59,695 nucleotides of DNA from Thermocladium sp049965935 (GTDB lineage Archaea > Thermoproteota > Thermoprotei > Thermoproteales > Thermocladiaceae), in assembly GCA_049965935.1 (NCBI GenBank), contig JBMFVP010000002.1, positions 1 to 59,695 of the forward strand, read 5' to 3'. Positions 18,311 through 26,749 of the stretch are shown piece by piece. A program made the position numbers and the translations under genes. The notes below the pieces were generated by a model. The model was not told the DNA's origin and searched no databases. It was given only the letters and a program-made list of their open reading frames with translations. Positions within the stretch are counted from its first letter, which is position 1. Each line of letters begins with the position of its first letter.

Positions 18311-19081
18311 ATGCGGACAGCTGTAGTGACAGGTAGTGGGAGGGGCATCGGTAGATCAATAGCTGTGAAATTGGCTGAGGCTGGTTTTTCCCTTGTAATA
18401 AATGTGAAGCGACACGTTGAGGAGGGAGAGGAGACTTTGCGGGAGGTAAAAAAGCATGGAGATGGGATTCTAGTTCAGGCGGATGTGGCTACAATTGATG
18501 GTGCAAATAAATTAATCAACGAGACCATTAAAGCATTTGGCTCAGTAGATGTCTTGGTGAATAATGCAGGATTAGGTATTGCTAGGCCATTTATAGAAAT
18601 AGATGAATTATTATGGGATAAACTAATAAGTACCAATCTAAAATCAGTTTACTTGGTTACTAGAGCCGCCCTTCCCCATATGATCAAGAAAGGCCACGGT
18701 AAGGTAATAAATATAACATCTATAGCCGGTATAACTGGTCTAGCTTACTTGGTTCCCTATAGCGCAGCCAAGGCAGGCATAATAGGCTTCACTAAGGCAT
18801 TGGCAGCAGAGGTAGGTCCTCTTGGCATAACAGTTAATGCCGTGGCGGCCGGCTTAGTTAAAACCAAGATGGGGGATTCTCTACTTCAGTATATTGGTAA
18901 AAACGAGGAAACATGGGTAAAGGCCCACACATTGACGGGCAGCATGGTGGAGCCAAATGAAGTGGCGGAGCTAGTTGCTGCATTAGCATCCGATAAAATT
19001 CGCAACTTAACCGGTGAAGTAATGGTAATAGATAGTGGCTCATCAATAATTGAGTCGCGGCGTTTTGTGCTTGATGGGTAA
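18311..19081 (+). CDS. Short-chain dehydrogenase/reductase (FabG-like)
   Basis: NAD(P)-dependent oxidoreductase with a Rossmann fold. The cofactor loop is TGSGRGIG (residues 7-14), the structural motif NNAG is near residue 90, and the catalytic Ser-Tyr-Lys triad includes Tyr150 and Lys154 in the segment PYSAAK. The length of 256 is typical. It most resembles 3-oxoacyl-ACP reductases, but archaea lack the usual fatty acid synthesis pathway, so the substrate is open. A TATA-like ATATTTATT (18280-18288) lies 27 bases before the ATG. Monocistronic. Confidence 0.85.
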   Translation: MRTAVVTGSGRGIGRSIAVKLAEAGFSLVINVKRHVEEGEETLREVKKHGDGILVQADVATIDGANKLINETIKAFGSVDVLVNNAGLGIARPFIEIDELLWDKLISTNLKSVYLVTRAALPHMIKKGHGKVINITSIAGITGLAYLVPYSAAKAGIIGFTKALAAEVGPLGITVNAVAAGLVKTKMGDSLLQYIGKNEETWVKAHTLTGSMVEPNEVAELVAALASDKIRNLTGEVMVIDSGSSIIESRRFVLDG

Positions 19082-19243
19082 CTAGCCAGGGAGTTAAGGG
19101 TAGTAAAGAGAGTATAAATCAAGGTTGAGATAATGTGGCAAGATTTAACAATTTAAGATCAAAGGGAATGTATTTCCCAATCCTTTTCTTGGGCTGGTTG
19201 ATTCATAATTTAATTGCATTATGGGTATAGTTAACTATTTAAA

Positions 19244-20851
19244 TTAATCTCGGGGCTCTACTTTGATATCGATATTATACTTACGCTTAAGGCTCTCCAA
19301 TTTAGGCAACACCCTTGATATCGTTATTCCCATATAGCCCTCAGGTACCTTTATCACGACCATATTGGGGCCACCATACTCGATGGATAATTCACTAGGC
19401 GGCACATACTTTCTTAGTGTTCTCGCTATTCTGCTTATTACCCTATAATCAGCGTGCTGCGACCTGCCTTGCCTTTTTTCCTTTATTGGAACAACAAATG
19501 TTTCCTCTCCAAATACATATACTTCATACTCTGCGTCTCCACTAATGAAATCCCTCACCGTAACTACTGGTCGCGCCAAGTCTTGTTCTCGCATTCCCTC
19601 CGGTATCTTAACGGCCATCTCCAGAGAGTAAACCTTGCTTACATCCCCTTTATCCATGAATATTATGGTATCCATTATTGATGGCAGCATGCCTAGCTCC
19701 ACTCTTCCAATGAAACGTTGAATCGCATCTATGGGTGTAGTAGCGTGAACCACGCCAACCATGCCTATCCCGGCCAACCTTAGATCAACATATACCTGGA
19801 AGTCCGCCGTATCCCGCATCTCATCAAATATCGTGTAATCCGGCCTTGATAGCAGTAAAATATCATGTATCTCCTCGGAGGATGCCATGGTCTTTGATAA
19901 TTGTGTTACTTGCGGTGGAAGTATCATATCCCTCGGGGATTCAATGGTCTTGACGATCTTATTCTTTGATAGGTAAAACTCGGCTAGGGCTTGGGCAAAT
20001 GTGGTCTTACCGGCCCCAGGAGAACCCGCTATTAGTATTCCCTCTGCCCCCTCTTCTAGCCTAGCAAGTACCTTGGGGTGAAGGGAATAATCCTCTATGC
20101 GTCGCTTCACCAATGGCTTCACGGCCGTTATTTCTATTCCATCTGACACCGGAGGAAATACAGCCACAATCCTAACATCTTTATGCTGTATTATCAGCGA
20201 GTGGTCCCTCCTTACTTCAATAACAGTATCGTTGCTTCTGTGGGCCATTGAGATTAATTCCCGCACCATCTTCTCTAACTGTTCCCTCCGCATTGGTTCT
20301 GTGCCCAGCGGCACCATCTCCCACGCTCCTGGTTTTCCCCTCTTGCCCAGCGGCACCACATCCTCCTTCAAGTGAACCGACATTAATCCACGCTCTAATT
20401 GAAACATCTTCTCCAGCTCAGAAATAGTTTTTTCCTTGCCTAAATATAAGTACTTTATCTTCATTACTTCACAGACGCTCTTCATTGTTTGATCGCTCGT
20501 CACTAGGGTGGCCCCTAATTCCCGGGCAACCTCTCTAGCGATTATGTCTATGTCATCGACTCGGGCAACTTCTCTGGGCACAGTATCTATATACTCTATT
20601 CTAACGAAGTCGGTGAGGCCCATCTTAGTGATAGCATCATTAATGTATTCCAATTCCTCTATGCCGAGCTTACCTATAGATGATCCCTTCTTCTCCTCTT
20701 CCTCAAAGAATCGCACAATAAGGGAGTGAATCAATACTTTACCGCGAACTTCACCCCTTATGACTGATTCCCTTAAACTACCATCAACTATGACGCTGAT
20801 GTCCGGCACGTAAACCTCATCGGCAGCCAACATCTCATTCAAGAAGCCCAT
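19244..20851 (-). CDS. PIN domain - ATPase - KH domain protein (COG1855 type)
   Basis: Three-module archaeal protein. Residues about 1-150 form a PIN nuclease-like domain, with acidic residues at DISVIVDGS and ATLVTSDQTM. Residues about 200-440 form a PilT/VirB11-like ATPase with Walker A GSPGAGKTT near 280 and an acidic TIFDEMRD box. The C-terminal 60 residues resemble a KH RNA-binding domain, including a VPEGYMG loop. The architecture is conserved across archaea; an RNA-processing or motor role is inferred, and the exact role is unknown. ATG 20851. The stop codon faces the dehydrogenase gene across 160 bases in which I see nothing. Confidence 0.85.
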   Translation of the reverse strand: MGFLNEMLAADEVYVPDISVIVDGSLRESVIRGEVRGKVLIHSLIVRFFEEEEKKGSSIGKLGIEELEYINDAITKMGLTDFVRIEYIDTVPREVARVDDIDIIAREVARELGATLVTSDQTMKSVCEVMKIKYLYLGKEKTISELEKMFQLERGLMSVHLKEDVVPLGKRGKPGAWEMVPLGTEPMRREQLEKMVRELISMAHRSNDTVIEVRRDHSLIIQHKDVRIVAVFPPVSDGIEITAVKPLVKRRIEDYSLHPKVLARLEEGAEGILIAGSPGAGKTTFAQALAEFYLSKNKIVKTIESPRDMILPPQVTQLSKTMASSEEIHDILLLSRPDYTIFDEMRDTADFQVYVDLRLAGIGMVGVVHATTPIDAIQRFIGRVELGMLPSIMDTIIFMDKGDVSKVYSLEMAVKIPEGMREQDLARPVVTVRDFISGDAEYEVYVFGEETFVVPIKEKRQGRSQHADYRVISRIARTLRKYVPPSELSIEYGGPNMVVIKVPEGYMGITISRVLPKLESLKRKYNIDIKVEPRD

Positions 20852-20909
20852 AAATAAGCAGCTTAAATACCTTTACCTAATCTAACATTCCCCAATGCAA
20901 AATAATTGG

Positions 20910-21007
20910 AGCCCCGGCCGGGATTTGAATTCCCGGGCGACCAAGGCCGCCACCCGGGACCTCCTGCTTACGAGGCAGGCGCTCCAACCAGGCTGAGCTA
21001 CCGGGGC
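20910..21007 (-). tRNA. tRNA-Thr (anticodon CGT) with T-arm intron
   Basis: On the minus strand the acceptor stem GCCCCGG pairs with CCGGGGC, with U as discriminator base. The D arm contains AGCCTGGTTGG, and the anticodon arm CCTGC-CTCGTAA-GCAGG gives CGT. The T arm reads CCGGG-TTCAAAT-CCCGG only after removing 23 bases. Mature length is then 75 without CCA. No CCA is encoded. It sits alone between the PIN-ATPase gene and the DUF2175 gene. Confidence 0.9.
20930..20952 (-). other. Non-canonical tRNA intron (about 23 bases)
   Basis: The inserted bases fall between tRNA positions 53 and 54, at the junction of the T stem and T loop. A repeated CCCGGG at both edges makes the exact cut sites ambiguous by a few bases. 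The insert contains GGCG...CGCC, able to form a short hairpin as needed for a bulge-helix-bulge. Introns at unusual positions are known in Thermoproteales. Confidence 0.7.
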
Positions 21008-21177
21008 TCGTTGCCGCCTTAATCATTTATGCTTTTAAGGATTACGGAAGAATGCCCAATTCCGACTTTTTCCTGCCGTGAGGAGCAAGATTTATCACTT
21101 TATAAATAGATATCTATGGATTGAGTTTCTGACGAATCGAGCTATGTTTTTATTTGGTTCTAGATCAAGTTTTAATC

Positions 21178-21519
21178 ATGTCGGAGAATCAATGGAAATG
21201 CATTTCATGCAACAAGCCAGTTACGGAGGGTCAACTGTTCACATTTGTAAAGGGTGGCCCAATTCACTGGAGCTGTATGGTGGGTAAAATAAAGGAGAAA
21301 TTGGGTGGTAATCTACCGGCTGATGTGGTTGCATTGCTGGACTTAAATCGTCACATACATGAGGGAATACTTGTCGCCAAGGATGCGGAGGCGATAAGTA
21401 GCGAGGATGCCAAGGCCATAATAATGGCTAGAAGAAAGACACTAGAGGGGGAAGCAGCTAAAATGAATAATGACATCTTTAGACTAATAGAAACCAAGTA
21501 CCAAGTAAAGGTATTTTAG
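21178..21519 (+). CDS. DUF2175 family protein
   Basis: Small soluble protein of 113 residues. The N-terminus is a half zinc-ribbon or treble-clef-like motif: CISC near residue 8, then a His-Trp-Ser-Cys segment (HWSC) near 32, which together could bind one zinc. The rest is helical and charged. It matches my memory of archaeal DUF2175 proteins, whose function is unknown. The frame is open from 21154, but ATG 21178 is preferred because a TATA-like GTTTTTATTTG lies about 27 bases upstream, predicting a leaderless transcript. Confidence 0.7.
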   Translation: MSENQWKCISCNKPVTEGQLFTFVKGGPIHWSCMVGKIKEKLGGNLPADVVALLDLNRHIHEGILVAKDAEAISSEDAKAIIMARRKTLEGEAAKMNNDIFRLIETKYQVKVF

Positions 21520-21618
21520 TCCCTCATAATTTTTCTCTTTGGGCTTACCCATTATTGGCATTGATTATTGATGGGAGTCATTTAATGAACAACTTTATAT
21601 TGGTTATCATGCGGCACA

Positions 21619-22623
21619 ATGGCGATGTGGGTTATAAAGGAATACGTTCTACCGAAAATCCTGCTAGGCATTATAGTTGCCTTAGCAGTATTGCTGGGCA
21701 TAGTCATGGCAGGAATAATGGGTCAAGGCCCCTTCGCGCCTCGATTACAGACCGTGACTCAAACGGTTCCAATATACTTGAATAAAACAATCTACGTCAA
21801 TAAGTCAGTTCCAGTTACTGTTCTTAAGATAGTGAATCACACAATTTACATTAATAGAACCACTCCGATACTAATTAATCATACTATCTATATTAATAGA
21901 ACGATTTATGTAAACAAGACCATTATTCCCCCCTCATTAAGTTGGTTAGTCTCTAATCTGGATATAGTCGAGCCCTGGGAATCCTGTTATATTGCCTCCA
22001 TTGCATTTAATAATGGAACCGTGTGGACAATTGGAGCAATAGTGGCGCATCCTGGCCAGGGAAAGGAATTAATACATAGAACCCTAAGGTTCGCCGGCGG
22101 CATATATCCCAGTGCAGAGCCTGGGGGAGTTGTTTATTTATCGGGCGGTTGGCTGGCCGCGAATTTTCCCTCAGGCCCCTTGGCCACTCAAGGTGGTGTA
22201 ATTCAATTAGATATCCCTAGTAACTCCAGTATGCCTCCAATAGAGATTTTTGGGGATACAGGGGGAGGCGGCCCCGTTACTCTTCTTCACTATAATGCAT
22301 CCACGGGATTAGTTACCTTCTATCCAATGTATATAGGATTCCCGGTGAACACTAGTATTCCCATAAATAGAACATATACTGTACAATTCGGTTTGGGCTA
22401 TCAATACCCAATGTATGACATATGGCTCTGTAATTGGACCCTCATATCCATTCCAAATCCAAATGCTCCCGTGGCTAGATCATTTTTAAACAATTTAACG
22501 ACCCTAATTCCTAATTGGAGAGAGGCAGTTTACCTAAATGGCATAGTCTATAATATAACCAGCGATGTAAATAATCCTAATCATTATACCTGGTGGTGGT
22601 GGATATATAGAGGTTATGGATGA
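21619..22623 (+). CDS. Membrane-anchored extracellular protein with Asn-Thr-Ile-Tyr repeats
   Basis: I do not recognise the globular part. An N-terminal helix (residues about 12-33) is a signal anchor. Residues about 45-100 form a stalk in which NKTIYVNKS, NHTIYINRT, NHTIYINRT and NRTIYVNKT recur; each unit holds N-X-S/T glycosylation sequons. The outer domain (about 105-334) is rich in Gly, Pro and Trp, with two cysteines and a terminal run of five Trp. A TATA-like CTTTATATT at 21593-21601 fits either ATG 21619 or the nearby ATG 21625. It converges with the large pilin-like gene, only 21 bases apart; both are surface proteins, perhaps functionally linked. Confidence 0.7.
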   Translation: MAMWVIKEYVLPKILLGIIVALAVLLGIVMAGIMGQGPFAPRLQTVTQTVPIYLNKTIYVNKSVPVTVLKIVNHTIYINRTTPILINHTIYINRTIYVNKTIIPPSLSWLVSNLDIVEPWESCYIASIAFNNGTVWTIGAIVAHPGQGKELIHRTLRFAGGIYPSAEPGGVVYLSGGWLAANFPSGPLATQGGVIQLDIPSNSSMPPIEIFGDTGGGGPVTLLHYNASTGLVTFYPMYIGFPVNTSIPINRTYTVQFGLGYQYPMYDIWLCNWTLISIPNPNAPVARSFLNNLTTLIPNWREAVYLNGIVYNITSDVNNPNHYTWWWWIYRGYG

Positions 22624-22644
22624 ATATTAATGTGATAATATTTT

Positions 22645-25344
22645 TCAATTACCCCCTCTCTCACATGTCAATATATATTGTATTACGAAATTCTCCGATC
22701 CATTGTTGCTGGGGTTATTAATAGAATTACTTGGATTATTTAACATTGTCAGAGCAGTGTCATTTATTGGACACATGTTACTTGGAGCCATCGTTATTTC
22801 ATGCGCATTCAGTTCAGATCCAGTCTCTAACCATATGGTGGCAAATGCCTCCAGGGCAGTATTGTTTAGTTTTGTTCCTCCCCAATTCACTGATTGAATA
22901 TTACTCGTATAGATGCTCCAGGAGAAATCATAATCCGCTACACTGGTTGGAGGTGGGTTCCCCATATCATACTGAAGTGATGTTGGGAAATCAGTGAATT
23001 TAATTGAGTTCTGACCATAATTAGCTAATCCAATTAAGGAAACAGTTATGTTTTTGCTAATACTAACTGGGCATGCGAATCTAACTATTGTATCCTGGTT
23101 TCCGCTTTTGCTTGGCGTAATTGATCCAGAACTAGCCATGAATGACCATCCTATGAAGCCCAGCCCTGCCGAGATGCTATTACTGGCCTCAAAGAGAAAA
23201 TCAATATAGCCCCCTCCCTGCACGATTGCCGTGGTGGGGTAAACTACATCTAATCCCAAATCATTTACTAGTGTTACATTACTTGTGATGGAGGCATCTA
23301 TGTTGCAGTAATGCTTAGCATTGCCTCCCCCACCTGTGCTCGGCGGTGGCGTGATTAGGGTGCACTTCACCGTGAAGCCATACCTCCCTCCATTGTTTGC
23401 CTGCGCCGTTGCTGGATTAATGCTGCACGTATAGTTAATTGGATTACTAATTATGTTCGCTGTTAGAGTAGTTTCACTGGAACCGCTCCAGGTCATCATG
23501 ACATTTGAGACCGAGCTTGAGCCGCTGAGGGTCTGTCCATTACTTGTTGATATGCTCCAGCCAGCTTTATTGGAATCATTCACGGTTATATAGGCATCAT
23601 ACAGGGCGCCGCCACTAGTTGATTGATGTGTTACCCAGAAGTAATAAGCATTGCTTGCGGATAATGTTATGGGATTTGATACTTGACTTAGTATGCTCAT
23701 TTGAGGGTTACTCCAATGCACTGCGCAATTTGGATCGTTAGTCGTTATATTAACGCTGGTGCCGGGGCTGGGAAGCGGTATCCTTACTTGATAGAATTGT
23801 AGTATTGAGGGAATCATGAGGGAATAATCTCCTAAGGGGGTCACGATTTTCAATCCATCCATGCAAGAAACGCTTCCCGTCGCTGCGTAAACCGTAGCCC
23901 ACCAAGGCCAATTATTTGGAATAGTAGGTGGATTTATGGGAACTCCATTTAACTCAAGCCAACCTAGAAGTACTGAGATAACTCCAGTTCTTGAGGAATT
24001 AATTCTAGGCCCAAGAAAAATCTCCCCTGGCACATTTAATACATATAACTCGTTCGCCCTAATCCACTTTAGTCCAGTCTTTATGATTGTGCCATTTATA
24101 TCCCATACATAGGCAGCAATGGGAAGAGCCCACGATGCAACTCCAGCCCCGCTCAGCGTTAATGTGAAGCCCATCACCGTTACGTTAGGCTGAATAATGC
24201 CGGGAGGCAGTGGAGCTTTATTCCACCCCGTGGCTAAGTTAATTGGATCATCTAGGTAAGCCGTAACAATTGGTTGATTACTAAAGGCGAGGGGTAGGTT
24301 AAGTATAGATAATGAATAACCGGTGAGCGGTGTTGTTGCGTTGAAGTAGATAATGTAATAATTATAATTTGGGCAATTCATTACCGTGAATACAATGAAG
24401 CCTTGCGACTCAAGTTTAGCTTTGCTTGGCTTAACTATGCATTCCTCGCCGCTCCATGATCTTGCCGCCAGCGTAACATTTATTCCAGTGCCCGCCGGCA
24501 CCCTCATTACCGAGTTTCCATAGCCCATTAAGGAGCCAGTGCTATAGCCGCTCCAGTCCAGGACCCAGCTGGAATTGGGATATGCATCGCTCACGTATAT
24601 TGTGCCAGTCGAGTTATACTCCACGCTCATTGATGCAGAGGAGCCAGGCATAACTGAGATGCATCTAGGATATGAATAGTATGGTGGGGATGGTGTCGGG
24701 TATAGGCACGCCTCCACGGCTGATGCATTTGATTCCGAGTTAATCAGGATAGTCTCGCTCTTGTTCCCACTAGTGCTGCCTATGGCACCGCCGCTCCAAT
24801 TAAGTTCCCAGTCGGCATCATATGGATCAATTATCATTATGGTTATGGTGGTTCCCGATCCCTTGGTTTCCGTTAAAGGGCTTGCTTTCCTTATGGTGTA
24901 GTTTATATATGTCCAAATAACTGTACATACCTTAGGATCGTTTATTGAACATAATTGGGCCTGAGCAATTGATCCAGTTCCACTAGCGCTTAGTTCCACG
25001 TATTGATTAGGTCCAAGTCCAGGTCCTGCATAATGCGATTCTTGTAAGTATCCGCTTCCCTTCACAATAGTAGATACCGGATATCCATCTATGAATGTGG
25101 CATTAATGTAGAATGCATTATGCCCTATATTCTGGATTATTATCATGGTTTGATTAATGGTGGTATATGCTATTATGGCTCCCCATATATTGCTTCTTAT
25201 TAATTGAGTTGAGGCATAACCATTAATTAAGTTACCAGCGTACATAGCTAGAGCAATAGCCATTAAGCCAAACGCCACAGCTATGACTGCAGCATAGGAC
25301 TCGCTAAGTGATGCGCGTCTTTTACTTAACATGCCTCTAATCAT
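22645..25344 (-). CDS. Large pilin-like/adhesin-like surface protein (899 residues)
   Basis: The N-terminus carries a short basic leader (SKRRASLSESYAAVIAVAFG) followed by one long hydrophobic helix (to about residue 45), resembling archaeal class III signal peptides of type IV pilins. The remainder is extracellular, Ser/Thr/Asn/Gly-rich and predicted all-beta. A unit of about 75 residues recurs at roughly 170-245, 245-315 and 575-655, each with a W-x-x-x-W-S-G-type strand and a Cys pair separated by about 20 residues ending FTVxxC. A Gly-rich hinge (STGGGGNA) lies near residue 670. It may be a surface adhesin or giant minor pilin; no enzyme motif was seen. ATG 25344, or ATG 25332 inside the leader. 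Confidence 0.7.
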   Translation of the reverse strand: MIRGMLSKRRASLSESYAAVIAVAFGLMAIALAMYAGNLINGYASTQLIRSNIWGAIIAYTTINQTMIIIQNIGHNAFYINATFIDGYPVSTIVKGSGYLQESHYAGPGLGPNQYVELSASGTGSIAQAQLCSINDPKVCTVIWTYINYTIRKASPLTETKGSGTTITIMIIDPYDADWELNWSGGAIGSTSGNKSETILINSESNASAVEACLYPTPSPPYYSYPRCISVMPGSSASMSVEYNSTGTIYVSDAYPNSSWVLDWSGYSTGSLMGYGNSVMRVPAGTGINVTLAARSWSGEECIVKPSKAKLESQGFIVFTVMNCPNYNYYIIYFNATTPLTGYSLSILNLPLAFSNQPIVTAYLDDPINLATGWNKAPLPPGIIQPNVTVMGFTLTLSGAGVASWALPIAAYVWDINGTIIKTGLKWIRANELYVLNVPGEIFLGPRINSSRTGVISVLLGWLELNGVPINPPTIPNNWPWWATVYAATGSVSCMDGLKIVTPLGDYSLMIPSILQFYQVRIPLPSPGTSVNITTNDPNCAVHWSNPQMSILSQVSNPITLSASNAYYFWVTHQSTSGGALYDAYITVNDSNKAGWSISTSNGQTLSGSSSVSNVMMTWSGSSETTLTANIISNPINYTCSINPATAQANNGGRYGFTVKCTLITPPPSTGGGGNAKHYCNIDASITSNVTLVNDLGLDVVYPTTAIVQGGGYIDFLFEASNSISAGLGFIGWSFMASSGSITPSKSGNQDTIVRFACPVSISKNITVSLIGLANYGQNSIKFTDFPTSLQYDMGNPPPTSVADYDFSWSIYTSNIQSVNWGGTKLNNTALEAFATIWLETGSELNAHEITMAPSNMCPINDTALTMLNNPSNSINNPSNNGSENFVIQYILTCERGGN

Positions 25345-25514
25345 TGGCGCGCTATTAAAGGTTTAGCTATGCTTTGGTTCCCATGCAACGAGGAATTGTT
25401 GCGATTAATCTATGTCATTTATAAACGAGTAAATGCAATAAAACAGTGTCAAGCCCCACCATATTTGGTAAAAGGTTTCCAACCAAATACCAAGAATAAT
25501 CCATTCCAATATAG

Positions 25515-25630
25515 GTGAACTTCTTCGTTAGGACCGAGTTTCCCCCACCGCGAAAGTTGGGGACTTCCTGCCCTCGAGAACTTGTTGCCCCCTCACGGAA
25601 AAGGGTCTCTCTACCCTTCCCCATAGAGTT
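25515..25630 (-). ncRNA. Orphan TnpB omega-RNA-like element
   Basis: Read on the minus strand this stretch shares with 40520-40636 the ordered pieces CCGTGAGGGG, GGCAGGAAGTCC, a GC hairpin containing CGCGGTGGGG, and the terminal AAGTTCAC. This is the layout I associate with the 3-prime guide-RNA scaffold of archaeal IS605/TnpB elements, where the guide begins just after the conserved end (here below 25515). The terminal hairpin is degenerate. It fills a 295-base gap between the pilin-like gene and a MetF-like gene and has no tnpB next to it. Confidence 0.55.
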
Positions 25631-25639
25631 AAAAAGCGA

Positions 25640-26338
25640 ATGAATCAAATCTACGCAATGCTAGTATATGCTGAGGTTCGCCCGATTCAGCAATTGGATT
25701 TGCTTGAGGAGCATCTAAGCGAGTTAGGGGAGTTTCATGGGTTTAATATACCAGATGCCCCATTAGGGCGTCCCTCGCCGCTTCCACTATCTATAGCATG
25801 TATTGTGAGGCGTATTTATCCATCTAAGTCCCTCATAATTAATCAGAGGCTTTTGGATGTAAATGAATTACACGTTAAAGGACTAATCCTCAGTGCTAAG
25901 CAACTTGGACTAGATATAGCATTTACTAGAGGAGATGAGCCTCGCATTGGTCGCTCCGTGGGTTACTTAACATCCGAGGAGGCCGTTCATTTGGCTCAAA
26001 GCGAGGGAGTTAGGGCCGGCATGATGCTAAGCATGGCATATCCCCGCACAGCGATGGAGAACAGGATAAGGAGTGGCGCCGATTTCTTCTTAGTGCTTAA
26101 CTTAGCCGATCCAAAACAATTAAGTGGACTAGACGCGTCTCGATTAATACCTTACTTGTTAATAGGCACGGATAGGAATAGAGAGTGGATAAAGCGGCTT
26201 GGGCAACCCTATGTAGATGTACCGGATTTGCCCCGAGTAGTAAGCCAGCTGGAGGAGGTGGGCGTTCACGCGATCCTCCTATCATCGCCTCGAGATCCAG
26301 ACGCATTATTGAGGGCTATCGAGGTCCTGAAGCTTTAA
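25640..26338 (+). CDS. Methylenetetrahydrofolate reductase-like TIM-barrel protein
   Basis: The middle part resembles the MetF/MTHFR barrel: a NIPDAPLGRPSPLPL segment followed by LLDVNELHVKGLILSAKQLG and a TRGDEP turn, where MTHFR has TGDxP. At 232 residues it is shorter than the usual 280-300, so it may be a divergent or trimmed enzyme of one-carbon metabolism. ATG 25640 is listed, but a TATA-like GAGTTAAAAAG ending just before it fits better with the in-frame ATG 25658. It is followed closely by cytidine deaminase. The assignment is by eye only. Confidence 0.55.
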   Translation: MNQIYAMLVYAEVRPIQQLDLLEEHLSELGEFHGFNIPDAPLGRPSPLPLSIACIVRRIYPSKSLIINQRLLDVNELHVKGLILSAKQLGLDIAFTRGDEPRIGRSVGYLTSEEAVHLAQSEGVRAGMMLSMAYPRTAMENRIRSGADFFLVLNLADPKQLSGLDASRLIPYLLIGTDRNREWIKRLGQPYVDVPDLPRVVSQLEEVGVHAILLSSPRDPDALLRAIEVLKL

Positions 26339-26365
26339 TAATATGGCTATTCCTACCTTAATATT

Positions 26366-26749
26366 ATGAATGAAACCGAATTAATTAAGTTAGCCAGATC
26401 CAAATTACCCAATTCATATGCTCCATACTCCAAGTTTAGGGTAGCTGCATTGGCTATCACTAAGGATGGTAAGATTTTTCATGGAGTTAATGTTGAAAAT
26501 GCATCCTATGGATTATCCATGTGTGCAGAGCGAGTTGCAATATTTAAGGCAATCAGCGACGGATCACGTGATATAGATACTATAATCGTGGTTAGCGAGC
26601 ATGGCATGCCATATCCCTGTGGTGCGTGTCTTCAAGTGATGGAAGAGTTTGGGGTACGACGTGTAATAATAGCAGGGGAGAATGGTCATGAGATTCATGA
26701 ATTGAGGAATCTTCTTCCGCATCCATTCAATAAGTCCAGTTTACCCTAA
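26366..26749 (+). CDS. cdd: Cytidine deaminase
   Basis: Deaminates cytidine and deoxycytidine to uridine and deoxyuridine in pyrimidine salvage. At 127 residues it is a small tetrameric-type enzyme. The active site is seen as C53-A-E55 (Glu55 the proton shuttle) and PCGAC with Cys85 and Cys88, giving three Cys zinc ligands. The substrate segment NVENASYG precedes them. An AT-rich box about 26 bases upstream overlaps the stop of the preceding gene, so it can be transcribed independently. Its 3-prime end overlaps the convergent gene by 4 bases. deoC lies 1.4 kb away and would act in the same salvage route. Confidence 0.92.
   Translation: MNETELIKLARSKLPNSYAPYSKFRVAALAITKDGKIFHGVNVENASYGLSMCAERVAIFKAISDGSRDIDTIIVVSEHGMPYPCGACLQVMEEFGVRRVIIAGENGHEIHELRNLLPHPFNKSSLP

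Noticed and set aside
25415..25648. 77-codon frame on the minus strand
   Set aside because: It overlaps the structured RNA-like element and its composition (MGKGRETLFREG and so on) simply reads through the hairpins.
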